From: Collinsella sp. TF08-11AT
Lineage (GTDB): Bacteria > Actinomycetota > Coriobacteriia > Coriobacteriales > Coriobacteriaceae
DNA length: 37,230 nucleotides
Assembly: GCF_003437035.1 (NCBI RefSeq)
Contig: NZ_QSRL01000003.1
Span: forward strand, 141,389 to 178,618
Reading direction: 5' to 3'
Shown piece after piece: positions 22,321 to 31,216 of this stretch (position 1 is its first letter; the number at the start of each line of letters is the position of its first letter). The notes beneath the pieces are model-generated. The model ran no database searches. It was not told the origin of the DNA and saw only the letters and a program-made list of their open reading frames with translations. The position numbers and the translations under genes are program-made.

Positions 22321-23574
22321 ATGGACATTAAACCCTTCGAGAATAAAGTTTGGCTTAGCTCGCCGACTATGCACGGCGATGAGCTCAAATACATTACCGA
22401 GGCATATGAGACCAACTGGATGTCGACGGTAGGGGAGAATATCAACGAAGTCGAGCGCCAAATGGCCGAGAAGATTGGTTGCGGCTATGCCGTTGCCCTT
22501 TCTTGTGGTACTTCAGCGCTGCATCTTGCCATGAAGCTCGCTGGAATTAAACCCGGTGATGAGGTCCTTTGCAGCGATATGACGTTCGACGCGACGGTGA
22601 ACCCAGTTGTTTACGAGGGTGGCGTCCCTGTATTTATCGATACCGAGCGCGATACCTGGAACATGGATCCTATTGCCTTGGAGAAGGCCTTTGAACTGCA
22701 TCCGACTTCAAAGGTCGTTGTGGCGGCGCATCTTTACGGAACGCCTGGCAAAGTCGAAGAGCTTCGTTCAATTTGTGATGCGCACGGGGCTGTCCTTGTT
22801 GAGGATGCCGCTGAGTCACTTGGCGCCACGTATAAGGGTCGTCAGACTTGTACGTTTGGTGACATCAGCGCCATTAGCTTTAACGGCAATAAGATCATTA
22901 CCGGTTCCGCTGGTGGCATGCTTTTAACTGATAGCAAAGAGGCAGCCGATAAAACGCGCAAATGGTCGACCCAGTCTCGTGAAGCTGCCCCTTGGTACCA
23001 GCATGAGGAGCTTGGTTATAACTATCGCATGAGCAATGTAATTGCCGGTGTTGTGCGTGGCCAGATTCCATATCTGGAGGAGCATATTGCCCAAAAGAAG
23101 GCTATTTACACTCGTTACAAGGAGGGCTTCAAGGGCCTTCCGGTGAGTATGAATCCCTATGACCCCAACGTTTGCGAGCCGAACTTCTGGCTTTCTTGCA
23201 TGCTGATTGAGCCCGATGCGATGTGTAAACAGGTTCGTGGCGAGAGTGAGGCGCTTTACGTAAGCGAACCTGGAAAGAGCTGCCCCACCGAGATTCTTGA
23301 GGCTATTGCTGCCATTAACGCCGAGGGCCGACCCATCTGGAAACCCATGCATATGCAGCCTATTTATCGTATGAATGCTTTCGTAACGCGCGAGGGCAAT
23401 GGCCGGGCTAAGACCAACGCGTATATTTCCGGCGGTGCAACGGGCGCAGATGGCTTGCCTTTGGATGTGGGCGCTGACATCTTCCATCGTGGTCTCTGCC
23501 TGCCCTCCGACAACAAGATGACTCCCGAGCAGCAGGACGTAATCATCGAAGTGATTAGGCGTTGTTTTGAGTAG
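22321..23574 (+). CDS. DegT/DnrJ-family sugar aminotransferase, PglE-like
   Basis: This 417-residue PLP-dependent aminotransferase would put an amino group on C4 of the 4-keto sugar made by the preceding enzyme. Family marks are SCGTSALHLA at 61-70, EDAAESLGATYKG at 161-173 with the PLP-nitrogen ligand D162, and the Schiff-base K191 in SFNGNKIITGSAGG. AAGGAG lies just before the ATG, 15 nt after the dehydratase stop. The product is probably a UDP-4-amino-4,6-dideoxy-HexNAc. Stereochemistry at C4 (bacillosamine-type or fucose-type) cannot be read from sequence. Confidence 0.9.
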   Translation: MDIKPFENKVWLSSPTMHGDELKYITEAYETNWMSTVGENINEVERQMAEKIGCGYAVALSCGTSALHLAMKLAGIKPGDEVLCSDMTFDATVNPVVYEGGVPVFIDTERDTWNMDPIALEKAFELHPTSKVVVAAHLYGTPGKVEELRSICDAHGAVLVEDAAESLGATYKGRQTCTFGDISAISFNGNKIITGSAGGMLLTDSKEAADKTRKWSTQSREAAPWYQHEELGYNYRMSNVIAGVVRGQIPYLEEHIAQKKAIYTRYKEGFKGLPVSMNPYDPNVCEPNFWLSCMLIEPDAMCKQVRGESEALYVSEPGKSCPTEILEAIAAINAEGRPIWKPMHMQPIYRMNAFVTREGNGRAKTNAYISGGATGADGLPLDVGADIFHRGLCLPSDNKMTPEQQDVIIEVIRRCFE

Positions 23575-23581
23575 GACGAAT

Positions 23582-24256
23582 GTGACGGGTCATTCACCCT
23601 CGATTTATGAGCGATTCGTCAAGAGAGCGCTTGATATATTGCTTTCGGTGGTTGCTCTTGTTGTCCTTAGTCCGATTCTTGTTGTAACCGCCGTGCTTGT
23701 GAGGGTGAAATTAGGTTCGCCGATTCTCTTCAAACAGATTAGGCCTGGCCGAAGGAATTCGGAGACCGGTGAAGAGGAACTATTTAAGCTATTTAAGTTT
23801 CGAACCATGACAGACGGACGCGACGAAGAGGGCAACCTCCTTCCTGACTCTCAGCGTCTTACTCCGTTTGGGAAGGCTTTGCGTTCGACGAGTATTGATG
23901 AGCTCCCCGAGCTTATAAATATACTTAAAGGCGATATGTCCCTCGTCGGGCCTCGACCCCTTGCTACAGTTTACCTTCCTTATTACACCCCTGAAGAACA
24001 TCACAGACATGACGTGAGACCAGGTCTGACCGGTTTGGCTCAAGTGATGGGTCGCAACTCAATCTCATGGGAAGAAAAGTTTTCGTATGACCTTGAGTAT
24101 GTCGACGAGCTTTCGTTGAAAACAGATTTGCTCATTATTATCCAAACCGTAATCGTCGTTTTAAGGCGCAGTGATATTGGTCAAGGCGAAAATCATCCGG
24201 GCTCTCTTCATGAAATTAGGAGTAATGCGGTAGGGGGAACCAAGTCGCGTGATTAA
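23582..24256 (+). CDS. Phosphoglycosyl transferase, PglC-like
   Basis: This 224-residue monotopic enzyme transfers a sugar-1-phosphate to undecaprenyl phosphate and starts the lipid-linked glycan. The reentrant helix KRALDILLSVVALVVLSPIL spans 14-33. The catalytic dyad is D106-E107 in IDELPELINILKGDMSLVGP. KFRTM lies at 72-76, and VRPGLTGLAQVMGR at 145-158. Length fits the small PglC class, not the large WbaP class. I start at GTG-23582 with AGGA 6 nt upstream, just after the aminotransferase stop. An in-frame TTG at 23567 would overlap that gene. Next to PglF-like and PglE-like enzymes, its donor is probably the 4-amino or 4-acetamido sugar. Confidence 0.92.
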   Translation: MTGHSPSIYERFVKRALDILLSVVALVVLSPILVVTAVLVRVKLGSPILFKQIRPGRRNSETGEEELFKLFKFRTMTDGRDEEGNLLPDSQRLTPFGKALRSTSIDELPELINILKGDMSLVGPRPLATVYLPYYTPEEHHRHDVRPGLTGLAQVMGRNSISWEEKFSYDLEYVDELSLKTDLLIIIQTVIVVLRRSDIGQGENHPGSLHEIRSNAVGGTKSRD

Positions 24257-25307
24257 AGAAATCGGGAGCGAGTTCTGGGAGACTCCGCTCGTAGACGATG
24301 ACAATGGATTATTTCCGGCTGACATACATTGGCTAGTTTCGGGCCGCGCCGCCATTGCGCATGTCCTCGATGATCTGTTAAAAAAGAATCCTTCTGCTTC
24401 GTCGGCAGCTCTTCCTTCCTGGTGTTGCGGGTCCATGATTGAGCCCTTCTTCCAGCGTGGCTTTAAGTTGACCTTTTATCCCGTTAGCTTTATGCGAGAA
24501 GGTGATCTTAAGCGCGATTTCTCTCTTGCTATGGGATGTGACGTACTGCTGGTTATGTCCTATTTTGGCTTTGAGGAGCCCGAGTACCCCGGCGACTATT
24601 CGGGTGTCGTGATCAACGACATCACTCATTCTGTTCTTAATCGAGATGTTTGGCTCGGCGATTATGTAGTAGGTAGTCTAAGAAAGTGGATGGGGATTGC
24701 GACCGGCGGTTACGCTTGGAGCCGAGATGGTTTTGTTGCTGAAGCTCCTACGGGCAGGCTTGGTGAGTTTGAGAAGCTTCGCCGTTGTGCATTCATCGAA
24801 AAACAGAAGTATATGGAGCAGGATGGAGAAAAAAAGTATCTTGCGATTTTTTCTCAAGCAAACTCAATGCTAGAGCCCTGCGGGGTCTATGCGGGAGATC
24901 CAAAGGATAGTCAAACTGCTAGACACTTTAATTCATGTTACTTGGCTGCTAGACGTAGGGAGAATTACAACTGTTTGCGTCAATTCCTCGGCGATTATCT
25001 ATTATTCGATCAATTGCCGAACACGTTTGTTCCCCTGTTCGTCCCCCTACTGTTGCCCGATGACGTTGACAAAAACACAGTCAGGTCAAATTTGGCCTTC
25101 AAACGGATCTACTGCCCTTCGCACTGGCCGAGGGATCATCGGATTCCGATGCTTGATTCGAATAGTGAGGTCTTATACGAGAGGGAAGTAAGCGTACCTT
25201 GCGACCAAAGGTACGGTATCGAAGAGATGACATGGCTTGGTGAGGCTCTTCTCAAGACAATTCAAGAGAACCGAGGAAGCGGAATAGATAGATTGAGTCA
25301 GGAATAA
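24249..25307 (+). CDS. Divergent PLP-dependent aminotransferase-like protein
   Basis: This 352-residue protein looks like a divergent fold-type I PLP enzyme distantly related to the DegT group. Supporting marks are HWLVSGRAAIAHVLDDLL near the start, LPSWCCGSMIEPF at 55-67, VINDITHS at 121-128 as the likely cofactor Asp region, and GSLRKWMGIATGGYAW at 142-157, where K146 could form the Schiff base. It starts with GTG, overlaps the preceding gene by 8 nt and has AGGGGGA upstream. Its substrate is unknown; it could aminate a second sugar or supply an amino compound for the ATP-grasp ligases further along. The family assignment is moderate. Confidence 0.65.
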   Translation: MIKEIGSEFWETPLVDDDNGLFPADIHWLVSGRAAIAHVLDDLLKKNPSASSAALPSWCCGSMIEPFFQRGFKLTFYPVSFMREGDLKRDFSLAMGCDVLLVMSYFGFEEPEYPGDYSGVVINDITHSVLNRDVWLGDYVVGSLRKWMGIATGGYAWSRDGFVAEAPTGRLGEFEKLRRCAFIEKQKYMEQDGEKKYLAIFSQANSMLEPCGVYAGDPKDSQTARHFNSCYLAARRRENYNCLRQFLGDYLLFDQLPNTFVPLFVPLLLPDDVDKNTVRSNLAFKRIYCPSHWPRDHRIPMLDSNSEVLYEREVSVPCDQRYGIEEMTWLGEALLKTIQENRGSGIDRLSQE

Positions 25308-25312
25308 AGCCG

Positions 25313-26503
25313 ATGGATATCGTTATTATTTCGAATTTCTGCAGCAACCTTAGTGGAAACGGTAACAATCGATTTCTTTATCTTTCCAAATTGCTATCCA
25401 AACGCCATTCTGTTGAACTTATTACGAGTAGTTTTTCACACAGTGAAAAAAAGCAGAGATATGCTGCGGAAATTGTTGACCTGCCTTTTAAGGTCACTCT
25501 TGTTGATGAGCCTGGCTATTCCAAGAACATTTCACCACAGAGGTTCTTTAGCCATCAAACATGGGGTGCAAACGTCCTTGAGTATCTACGGAGTCGTAAG
25601 AAGCCTGACCTTATCTACTGCGCCATACCCTCGCTGACTGCTCCTGCTAAGGTCGGCGAGTACTGTAAAGAGATTGGCTGTCGTTTCGTTTTGGACGTTC
25701 AAGACCTATGGCCCGAGGCATTTGCTATGGCGTTTAACGTTCCAATTATTAGCAGCCTAGCATTTATTCCATTTAAAAATCTTGCTGACAAGGCTTACTC
25801 TTCCGCTGATGCCATTATTGCTGTGTCTGAAACTTATATGCGAAGAGCTTCTTTAGCCAATTCCAAGGCTGCAATTAAGAAAATAGTGTATCTAGGGACC
25901 GATCTTTCTGAGTTCGATTCGTATGTTTCGACCGGAGGTAATGCCTGTAATCACGGTGCCATCACGCTTGCCTATTGTGGAACTTTGGGTAATAGCTATG
26001 ACTTGGATCTCGCAATAGATGCTGTACGCATTGCTCAAGATCGTACCGAGCGTAGGATTCGTTTTCTTGTCATGGGTAGTGGCCCTTACGAGGCGCAGTT
26101 CAAGGAACATGCAAGCGAGACTGGGATTGACTGCAGGTTTACGGGCAGGCTCCCATATGGTTATATGTGTAGGCTCCTGAGTGCTTCTGATATAGCCATC
26201 AATCCCATTAAGAAGGGTTCTGCTGGCAGCATTATTAATAAACATGCCGACTATGCCGCAGCTGGCGTTCCGGTTATCAATACCCAAGAAAGCCCCGAAT
26301 ATCGCAATCTTGTTGAATGCTACTCCATGGGTGTGAACTGCTCCTGTGGATCCGTGGAGGAAACAGCCAAAGCCTTAAGTCTCCTTGTCAATAATGACGA
26401 TCTTAGGACCAAGATGGGTGTTAATTCTAGAAAATGTGCCGAGGAGTTATTTGATAGGAGCAGAACTTATCGAGAGCTTGCCGAATTGCTGGAAACCATA
26501 TAG
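25313..26503 (+). CDS. GT4-family glycosyltransferase, WbuB-like
   Basis: This 396-residue GT-B fold enzyme probably extends the lipid-linked sugar in the cytoplasm. It has an N-terminal SGNGNNRFLYLSKLL, then VLDVQDLWPEAFA at 126-138, a motif shared with WbuB/WcaI-type GT4 enzymes. The C-terminal nucleotide-sugar domain starts about 215, with LAYCGTLG and VMGSGPYE, and KHADYAAAGVPV at 310-321 replaces the common E-x7-E region. AGGAA precedes the ATG by 8 nt. Donor and acceptor cannot be predicted, but close position after the PglC-like gene suggests the second sugar. Confidence 0.85.
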   Translation: MDIVIISNFCSNLSGNGNNRFLYLSKLLSKRHSVELITSSFSHSEKKQRYAAEIVDLPFKVTLVDEPGYSKNISPQRFFSHQTWGANVLEYLRSRKKPDLIYCAIPSLTAPAKVGEYCKEIGCRFVLDVQDLWPEAFAMAFNVPIISSLAFIPFKNLADKAYSSADAIIAVSETYMRRASLANSKAAIKKIVYLGTDLSEFDSYVSTGGNACNHGAITLAYCGTLGNSYDLDLAIDAVRIAQDRTERRIRFLVMGSGPYEAQFKEHASETGIDCRFTGRLPYGYMCRLLSASDIAINPIKKGSAGSIINKHADYAAAGVPVINTQESPEYRNLVECYSMGVNCSCGSVEETAKALSLLVNNDDLRTKMGVNSRKCAEELFDRSRTYRELAELLETI

Positions 26504-26511
26504 GAATACGC

Positions 26512-27600
26512 ATGAATATCGTTTTTATTTCAAAGCTCAGCGGTCGCCTGTCTACAGGCCCAAGCAATAGCGTTCCAAAGCAGGTTAACGCACAGGCTGC
26601 TGTTGACAACGTTTTTTGGTATAACCTGAATTATGTTTGCAGAGATGAATGGAAGACGGGCGCTGTTCCTTGCCACACCCTTGACGAATACCCTGACGGC
26701 TCCATCTCAGCGCTTCCAGAACCCTTCAACAACCCAGATCTTGTTGTCTATGAAGGCTTCTATGAGTTTCCATTCGATAAGACAGTCTTTGAGCTTAAGC
26801 GAAAAAAAATACCATACATCATCATTCCGCGCGGAAGTATGACCGAGAGAGCTCAATCTCAAAAGAGGCTCAAAAAGATATTCGGCAACCTCGTGTTTTT
26901 TAACAGCTTCTATCGAGGATCTGCTGCGGTTCATTTTCTCACTAATAGGGAGCGAGACGATTCTAAGGGCTTCAATTCTTCCACCTGCGTTATTTTGCCC
27001 AATGGAATCACTGCAAGGACTCGCTCGCGTGTAGCAGTGGAGCATGAGGGGATACGTGGAGTTTCAATCGGTAGACTTGATATTGATCATAAGGGTCTCG
27101 ATCTTCTATTAAATGCAGTCGAAATCGCACAGGATATCATGCGAGAGGCTTCTTTCTGTATCAATCTGTATGGTTCCAGCGAGAATGGATCTGCAGATCA
27201 GCTCGAAAAAGATGCAATCGAAAAGGGCATCACTGACCTCGTGACAATTAACCCTCCGGTGTTTGGCCCGGATAAGGACAAGTTGCTAGAGAATTCGGAC
27301 CTGTTCGTCATTACTTCGAGATATGAGGGACACCCCATGAGCATGCTTGAAGCCCTCTCATATGGTTTGCCTTGTCTTGCCACTGACGGAAGCAACATGA
27401 GAGGTGAGGTTGACTGTGCCAAGGCGGGATGGACTTCTGACAATTCTGCCGAGGGTATCGCCGCTTCTATTTCAGAGATTTGCGAAAACAAATCAGAGCT
27501 AATTGAGCGGGGGCGTAATGGCTTGGAGCTCTCACGAATGTACGAGTGGAAGCAGATAGCCCATAGAACGCATGATGAGTATGAGCGCTGTTTGAATTAG
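26512..27600 (+). CDS. GT4-family glycosyltransferase
   Basis: This 362-residue retaining GT-B glycosyltransferase has KLSGRLSTGPSNSV at 8-21, VSIGRLDIDHKGLDLLL at 184-200 and the E-x7-E signature SRYEGHPMSMLEALSYGLP at 269-287 (E272, E280). It probably adds a further sugar to the repeat unit at the inner membrane face. The start ATG is 8 nt after the previous stop, with AGGAA overlapping that stop, so expression is coupled. Linkage and donor are unknown. Confidence 0.88.
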   Translation: MNIVFISKLSGRLSTGPSNSVPKQVNAQAAVDNVFWYNLNYVCRDEWKTGAVPCHTLDEYPDGSISALPEPFNNPDLVVYEGFYEFPFDKTVFELKRKKIPYIIIPRGSMTERAQSQKRLKKIFGNLVFFNSFYRGSAAVHFLTNRERDDSKGFNSSTCVILPNGITARTRSRVAVEHEGIRGVSIGRLDIDHKGLDLLLNAVEIAQDIMREASFCINLYGSSENGSADQLEKDAIEKGITDLVTINPPVFGPDKDKLLENSDLFVITSRYEGHPMSMLEALSYGLPCLATDGSNMRGEVDCAKAGWTSDNSAEGIAASISEICENKSELIERGRNGLELSRMYEWKQIAHRTHDEYERCLN

Positions 27601-27614
27601 TTTGGAGTATCGCA

Positions 27615-28553
27615 TTGAAGAATACCGCAAAGTCTAAAATCGCAAAGGCCTTTAAGAGTCCGTCCGAGGCATGGGCCGGTCTCGTTCTGAGGCTATGCCA
27701 AAAGCCCTTCATTTCTGATGAGACCGCCATTAAGGCTGAGTTTCGAGCCTATATGGGCCATACCTTGGATTTGAACAACCCCAAATCTTTTAATGAAAAA
27801 CTTCAATGGCTAAAGCTGCACGATAGAAATCCGCTCTATACAACACTTGTTGACAAATTGGCGGTTAAGGAATGGGTTTCAAGCAAAATTGGGGCCCAGT
27901 ATGTTGTTCCTACCTTGGCGATCTGGAAAGACGTTGACGAGATTGACTTGAACGTGCTTCCCGAGCAATTTGTCATGAAAGCTAATCACTATAGCGGCTA
28001 TGTTGCAATCTGCAGGGATAAAGAAACGTTCGATTTCTCCTATGCGAAAAAGCGCCTTGCCGCGATGATGAAGAAGAATCTTTTTTACTACGCCCGTGAA
28101 TGGCCATACAAGGATGTAAAACCCCTTGTGTTCGCTGAGGAGTACCTTGAGCCGGATGAAACCGGATCAACTGCAGACTATAAGGTATTTTGCTTTTCTG
28201 GGGAGCCCAAGATGATTCAGTTACACAAAGGGCGATACTCTAACCACACACAGGATACTTTTGATCCTCAATGGAATCATTTGGATATTCGTCAGCCAGG
28301 GTATCCGCTTACAGACGTAACCCCGGCCGCTCCCAAACAACTTGAAGAAATGCTACGTCTTTCTAGGATTCTTTCTGCCGGTATTCCCCATGTTAGAGTT
28401 GATTGGTACATCAACCGCGATCAATTAAAACTCGGCGAAATGACTTTCTTCGACGCAAGTGGACTGTGCCCCTTTGAAAAATATGAAGATGATCTCATGA
28501 TTGGGTCGTGGATTGATTTGAACAGGGCGTATTCCGCGAACGGACGTCCGTAA
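27615..28553 (+). CDS. TupA-like ATP-grasp ligase
   Basis: This 312-residue protein belongs to the TupA-like ATP-grasp family, named after a teichuronopeptide gene of an alkaliphilic Bacillus. Family marks are NPKSFNEKLQWLKLHDRNP at 55-73, QFVMKANHYSGY at 118-129, ADYKVFCFSGEPK at 187-199, HVRVDWY at 259-265 and GEMTFFDASG at 274-283. ATP-grasp enzymes activate a carboxylate as acyl phosphate and join it to an amine. In a locus that makes uronic acids, an amide bond between an amino acid and a uronic acid is a reasonable guess. The start is TTG at 27615 with GGAG 7 nt upstream. The stop overlaps the next ATG as TAATG. Confidence 0.87.
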   Translation: MKNTAKSKIAKAFKSPSEAWAGLVLRLCQKPFISDETAIKAEFRAYMGHTLDLNNPKSFNEKLQWLKLHDRNPLYTTLVDKLAVKEWVSSKIGAQYVVPTLAIWKDVDEIDLNVLPEQFVMKANHYSGYVAICRDKETFDFSYAKKRLAAMMKKNLFYYAREWPYKDVKPLVFAEEYLEPDETGSTADYKVFCFSGEPKMIQLHKGRYSNHTQDTFDPQWNHLDIRQPGYPLTDVTPAAPKQLEEMLRLSRILSAGIPHVRVDWYINRDQLKLGEMTFFDASGLCPFEKYEDDLMIGSWIDLNRAYSANGRP

Positions 28554-29674
28554 TGTATTTATTCGAGCGCATGCTGGGCACAGCGACTTTCTTCTTGGTA
28601 TTAATTGTTGCGTGTAATAGCCTATATGTTGCTAATGGCAAACAGATAAAGCAACGCCTGCTTCTCTATATCACAGCGCTTGCTTTCTTAGCATTTATAT
28701 TTATACCGAACCGGGGCGCAGACTTGTCCCGCTTATATTATGCACTCCATCTATATGGAACGATGGATATTTACGATATAGCAAGAGCGTGCTCCCATTC
28801 ATCAACGCCTGTTATGGTCATCTATTTCTGGGCTATTGGAATGTTAAGAGTCGATGCCCTGCTTCCGATGATCTCTTGTGCATTGTTCTATTCACTTGTT
28901 TTTTCTTGTTATTGGGATTTTGCAGAGAGGCTCAAAATCGACGTCAAAATCGTTGCCCTTGCAATTTTTCTTTGCATGAGCTCTGGAATTTTTTTTCAAG
29001 TGATTAGTAATATCAGGTCCTATTTAGCTACGGCGCTTGTATTCAGAGCGTTTTATACGGAACAGTTTACAGGCAGAAGTCCTTTTAAAAACATCCTCTA
29101 CTACTTGGTAGCCGCATTGTTTCATTCGTTCGGACTTGCACTCGTCATTCTAAGAGTTGTCCATATATGCTTCACGAACAGCAAGAATATGCTTCAAAAA
29201 TTGATTTCAACAGCTTTCGTTTTATTAATTATTTTTCTTATGATGCGATATGGCGGTTCGTACTTGAATGCCCTGTCTGACAAGGCGACTGACTATATTG
29301 CTGGCGAATCGTATTTCTATATATGGGAAGTCATTATTCACTCTCTGCAGATTGCCATTACTGTCTATTTGCTTATAAAGCTTTTTAGAATCGACTGTAC
29401 GGTGGATCAAATCGTGCGTAATAACCTTGCTCTGTTTATTGTCCTTATCACAATGGTTGCCGTCATGTCTCTTCCTTTTGACTATTCAATTTTCTTGCGC
29501 ACGTCAGTTCTTCTTTCACTAGTGTCGCCTCTTGTTCTCATGCTTCTAAGTTCAGCCTGGTCAAAAAAGGAGCACGATTGCATTTGTGCGGTTGTATTTA
29601 CATGGTCAACGGTCTCTCTATGTTTGGCTTGCGCTCGTGGTGATCTGAGTAGTTACAAGTTTCTTTTGCTATAG
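28553..29674 (+). CDS. EpsG/Wzy-like polysaccharide polymerase
   Basis: This 373-residue integral membrane protein has roughly ten hydrophobic segments, an early GADLSRLYYALHLYG loop, SNIRSYLATALVFRAFY at about 151-167 and LFHSFGLALVILR at about 188-200. This arrangement is typical of EpsG-family polymerases, which join lipid-linked repeat units on the outer side of the membrane. The ATG overlaps the previous stop by one base. It precedes the flippase gene, as expected for a Wzx/Wzy pair. O-antigen ligase-type activity is a less likely alternative. Confidence 0.78.
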   Translation: MYLFERMLGTATFFLVLIVACNSLYVANGKQIKQRLLLYITALAFLAFIFIPNRGADLSRLYYALHLYGTMDIYDIARACSHSSTPVMVIYFWAIGMLRVDALLPMISCALFYSLVFSCYWDFAERLKIDVKIVALAIFLCMSSGIFFQVISNIRSYLATALVFRAFYTEQFTGRSPFKNILYYLVAALFHSFGLALVILRVVHICFTNSKNMLQKLISTAFVLLIIFLMMRYGGSYLNALSDKATDYIAGESYFYIWEVIIHSLQIAITVYLLIKLFRIDCTVDQIVRNNLALFIVLITMVAVMSLPFDYSIFLRTSVLLSLVSPLVLMLLSSAWSKKEHDCICAVVFTWSTVSLCLACARGDLSSYKFLLL

Positions 29675-29682
29675 GAGTTATT

Positions 29683-31167
29683 TTGGGCGAACAAACAATT
29701 GGCAAGAAAGCGGTTACTGCAACTAAATGGTCATTGCTTACGCAAATCGCTTCTAAGATTATTCAGCCAATTACGACCTTAGTGTTGGCGCATATTCTTA
29801 CGCCGGATCTATTTGGCGTAATCGCGCTCGTTACCATGGTGACGTCTTTTGCCAACATGTTTTCCGATGCTGGTTTCCAGAAATATCTCGTGCAACACGA
29901 GTTTAAGACTGATGCAGACCTTCACGATTACGCAAATGTCGCTTTTTGGACTAACCTCGCCGTATCGTTTCTCCTCTGGTTTCTCATCGGTCTATTCCGT
30001 GATGGCCTTGCTGCGTTGTTGGGGGATACCACAATTGGTTGGGCGATAACCGTTGCGAGTTCAGTTCTTCCACTTACAGCGGCAATCAGTGTTCAGACGG
30101 CGCTCTATCAAAGGGCGCTTTCGTTTAAGGTCCTGTTCTCTTCGCGATTTGGATCGTCCCTTCTTACTCTTGTTGTTGCTGTACCACTTGCGCTTGCAGG
30201 TTTCGGCTATTGGTCGATGATTGTGGCGACCATCGCGAGCAATGCACTTCTAGCCGTTTGGCTGACAATTGAGTCAAACTGGAAACCGACTTTCTCTTAC
30301 AGCTTTCGATATTTAAAGCGCATGTTCAGCTTCAGTGCTTGGACCTTGTTAGAGGCGTTTACCATCTGGCTTGCTGGTTGGGCGGGATCGTTTATCCTGG
30401 GTAACGTACTTGACGCCTACTACCTAGGTCTGTACAGAACAACTGTCTCCCTTGTTTCTGCAGCGACTGGGCTTATCTCTTCGGCGGTTACTCCCGTCAT
30501 ATTCGCGACGCTTTCGAGAATGCAAGGAGACAGAGCACAGTTTGATAGAGCATATTTCAAAATGCAAAGCTATCTAGCAATGTTCGTTGTGCCAATTGCC
30601 TTCGCGCTATTCGTCTTTCGCGAATCGATTGTGCTTGTGTTTTTAGGTGATCAGTGGGTCGAAGCATCCACTTTTCTTGGGCTTTACGGTATGGAAAGTG
30701 CATTTTCAGTTGTCATCGGATATATGGCCTCTGAGGCATACCGGTCTCTGGGAAAACCTAGGTTGTCCGTTGCTGTGCAACTTGCATATCTCGCAGCAAC
30801 CGTTCCTTGCATGTTTTTCAGTGCAAAAGCGGGTTTTGATGTTTTCTCAATTGCCTTGCCTCTCGTAACCCTGTTCTCGTATTCAGGTTCGCACTTAATC
30901 GCTTGCAAGACCAGACTCTCGCTTTCTATAACCGAAACCTTTAAGGTTCTTCTGCCATACCTCGTTATATGTGTCCTTGACTCATTCGTCTGCAATCTTC
31001 TAGTGGTGTTGATTCCGTTCATTCCCGCTCATTTTCTTGTAATCCCACTGTACTGCCTTCTTTACTTAGCCCTACTTGTGTCGCGTAGAGAACAACGGGA
31101 TACGCTAATCGATGTTGCCAACAGATTCGGCCTTGCAAGGTTTCTTCCGCATTTCTTGCTCAAATAG
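29683..31167 (+). CDS. Wzx-like polysaccharide flippase
   Basis: This 494-residue protein has about 12-14 membrane helices and the MATE/PST layout of repeat-unit exporters. The N-terminus has TATKWSLLTQIASKIIQP, LAHILTPDLFGVIAL and SDAGFQKYLVQ, all typical of WzxC-type flippases. It would move the undecaprenyl-linked repeat unit across the membrane. The start is TTG at 29683 with AGGAG at 29673-29677, partly overlapping the polymerase stop. Together with the EpsG-like protein it points to Wzx/Wzy-dependent assembly. Confidence 0.88.
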   Translation: MGEQTIGKKAVTATKWSLLTQIASKIIQPITTLVLAHILTPDLFGVIALVTMVTSFANMFSDAGFQKYLVQHEFKTDADLHDYANVAFWTNLAVSFLLWFLIGLFRDGLAALLGDTTIGWAITVASSVLPLTAAISVQTALYQRALSFKVLFSSRFGSSLLTLVVAVPLALAGFGYWSMIVATIASNALLAVWLTIESNWKPTFSYSFRYLKRMFSFSAWTLLEAFTIWLAGWAGSFILGNVLDAYYLGLYRTTVSLVSAATGLISSAVTPVIFATLSRMQGDRAQFDRAYFKMQSYLAMFVVPIAFALFVFRESIVLVFLGDQWVEASTFLGLYGMESAFSVVIGYMASEAYRSLGKPRLSVAVQLAYLAATVPCMFFSAKAGFDVFSIALPLVTLFSYSGSHLIACKTRLSLSITETFKVLLPYLVICVLDSFVCNLLVVLIPFIPAHFLVIPLYCLLYLALLVSRREQRDTLIDVANRFGLARFLPHFLLK

Positions 31168-31216
31168 AACGATGTCTTTTGCAAAAGAGCAATTTGCTAT
31201 GAAAGGTGTGATAACT

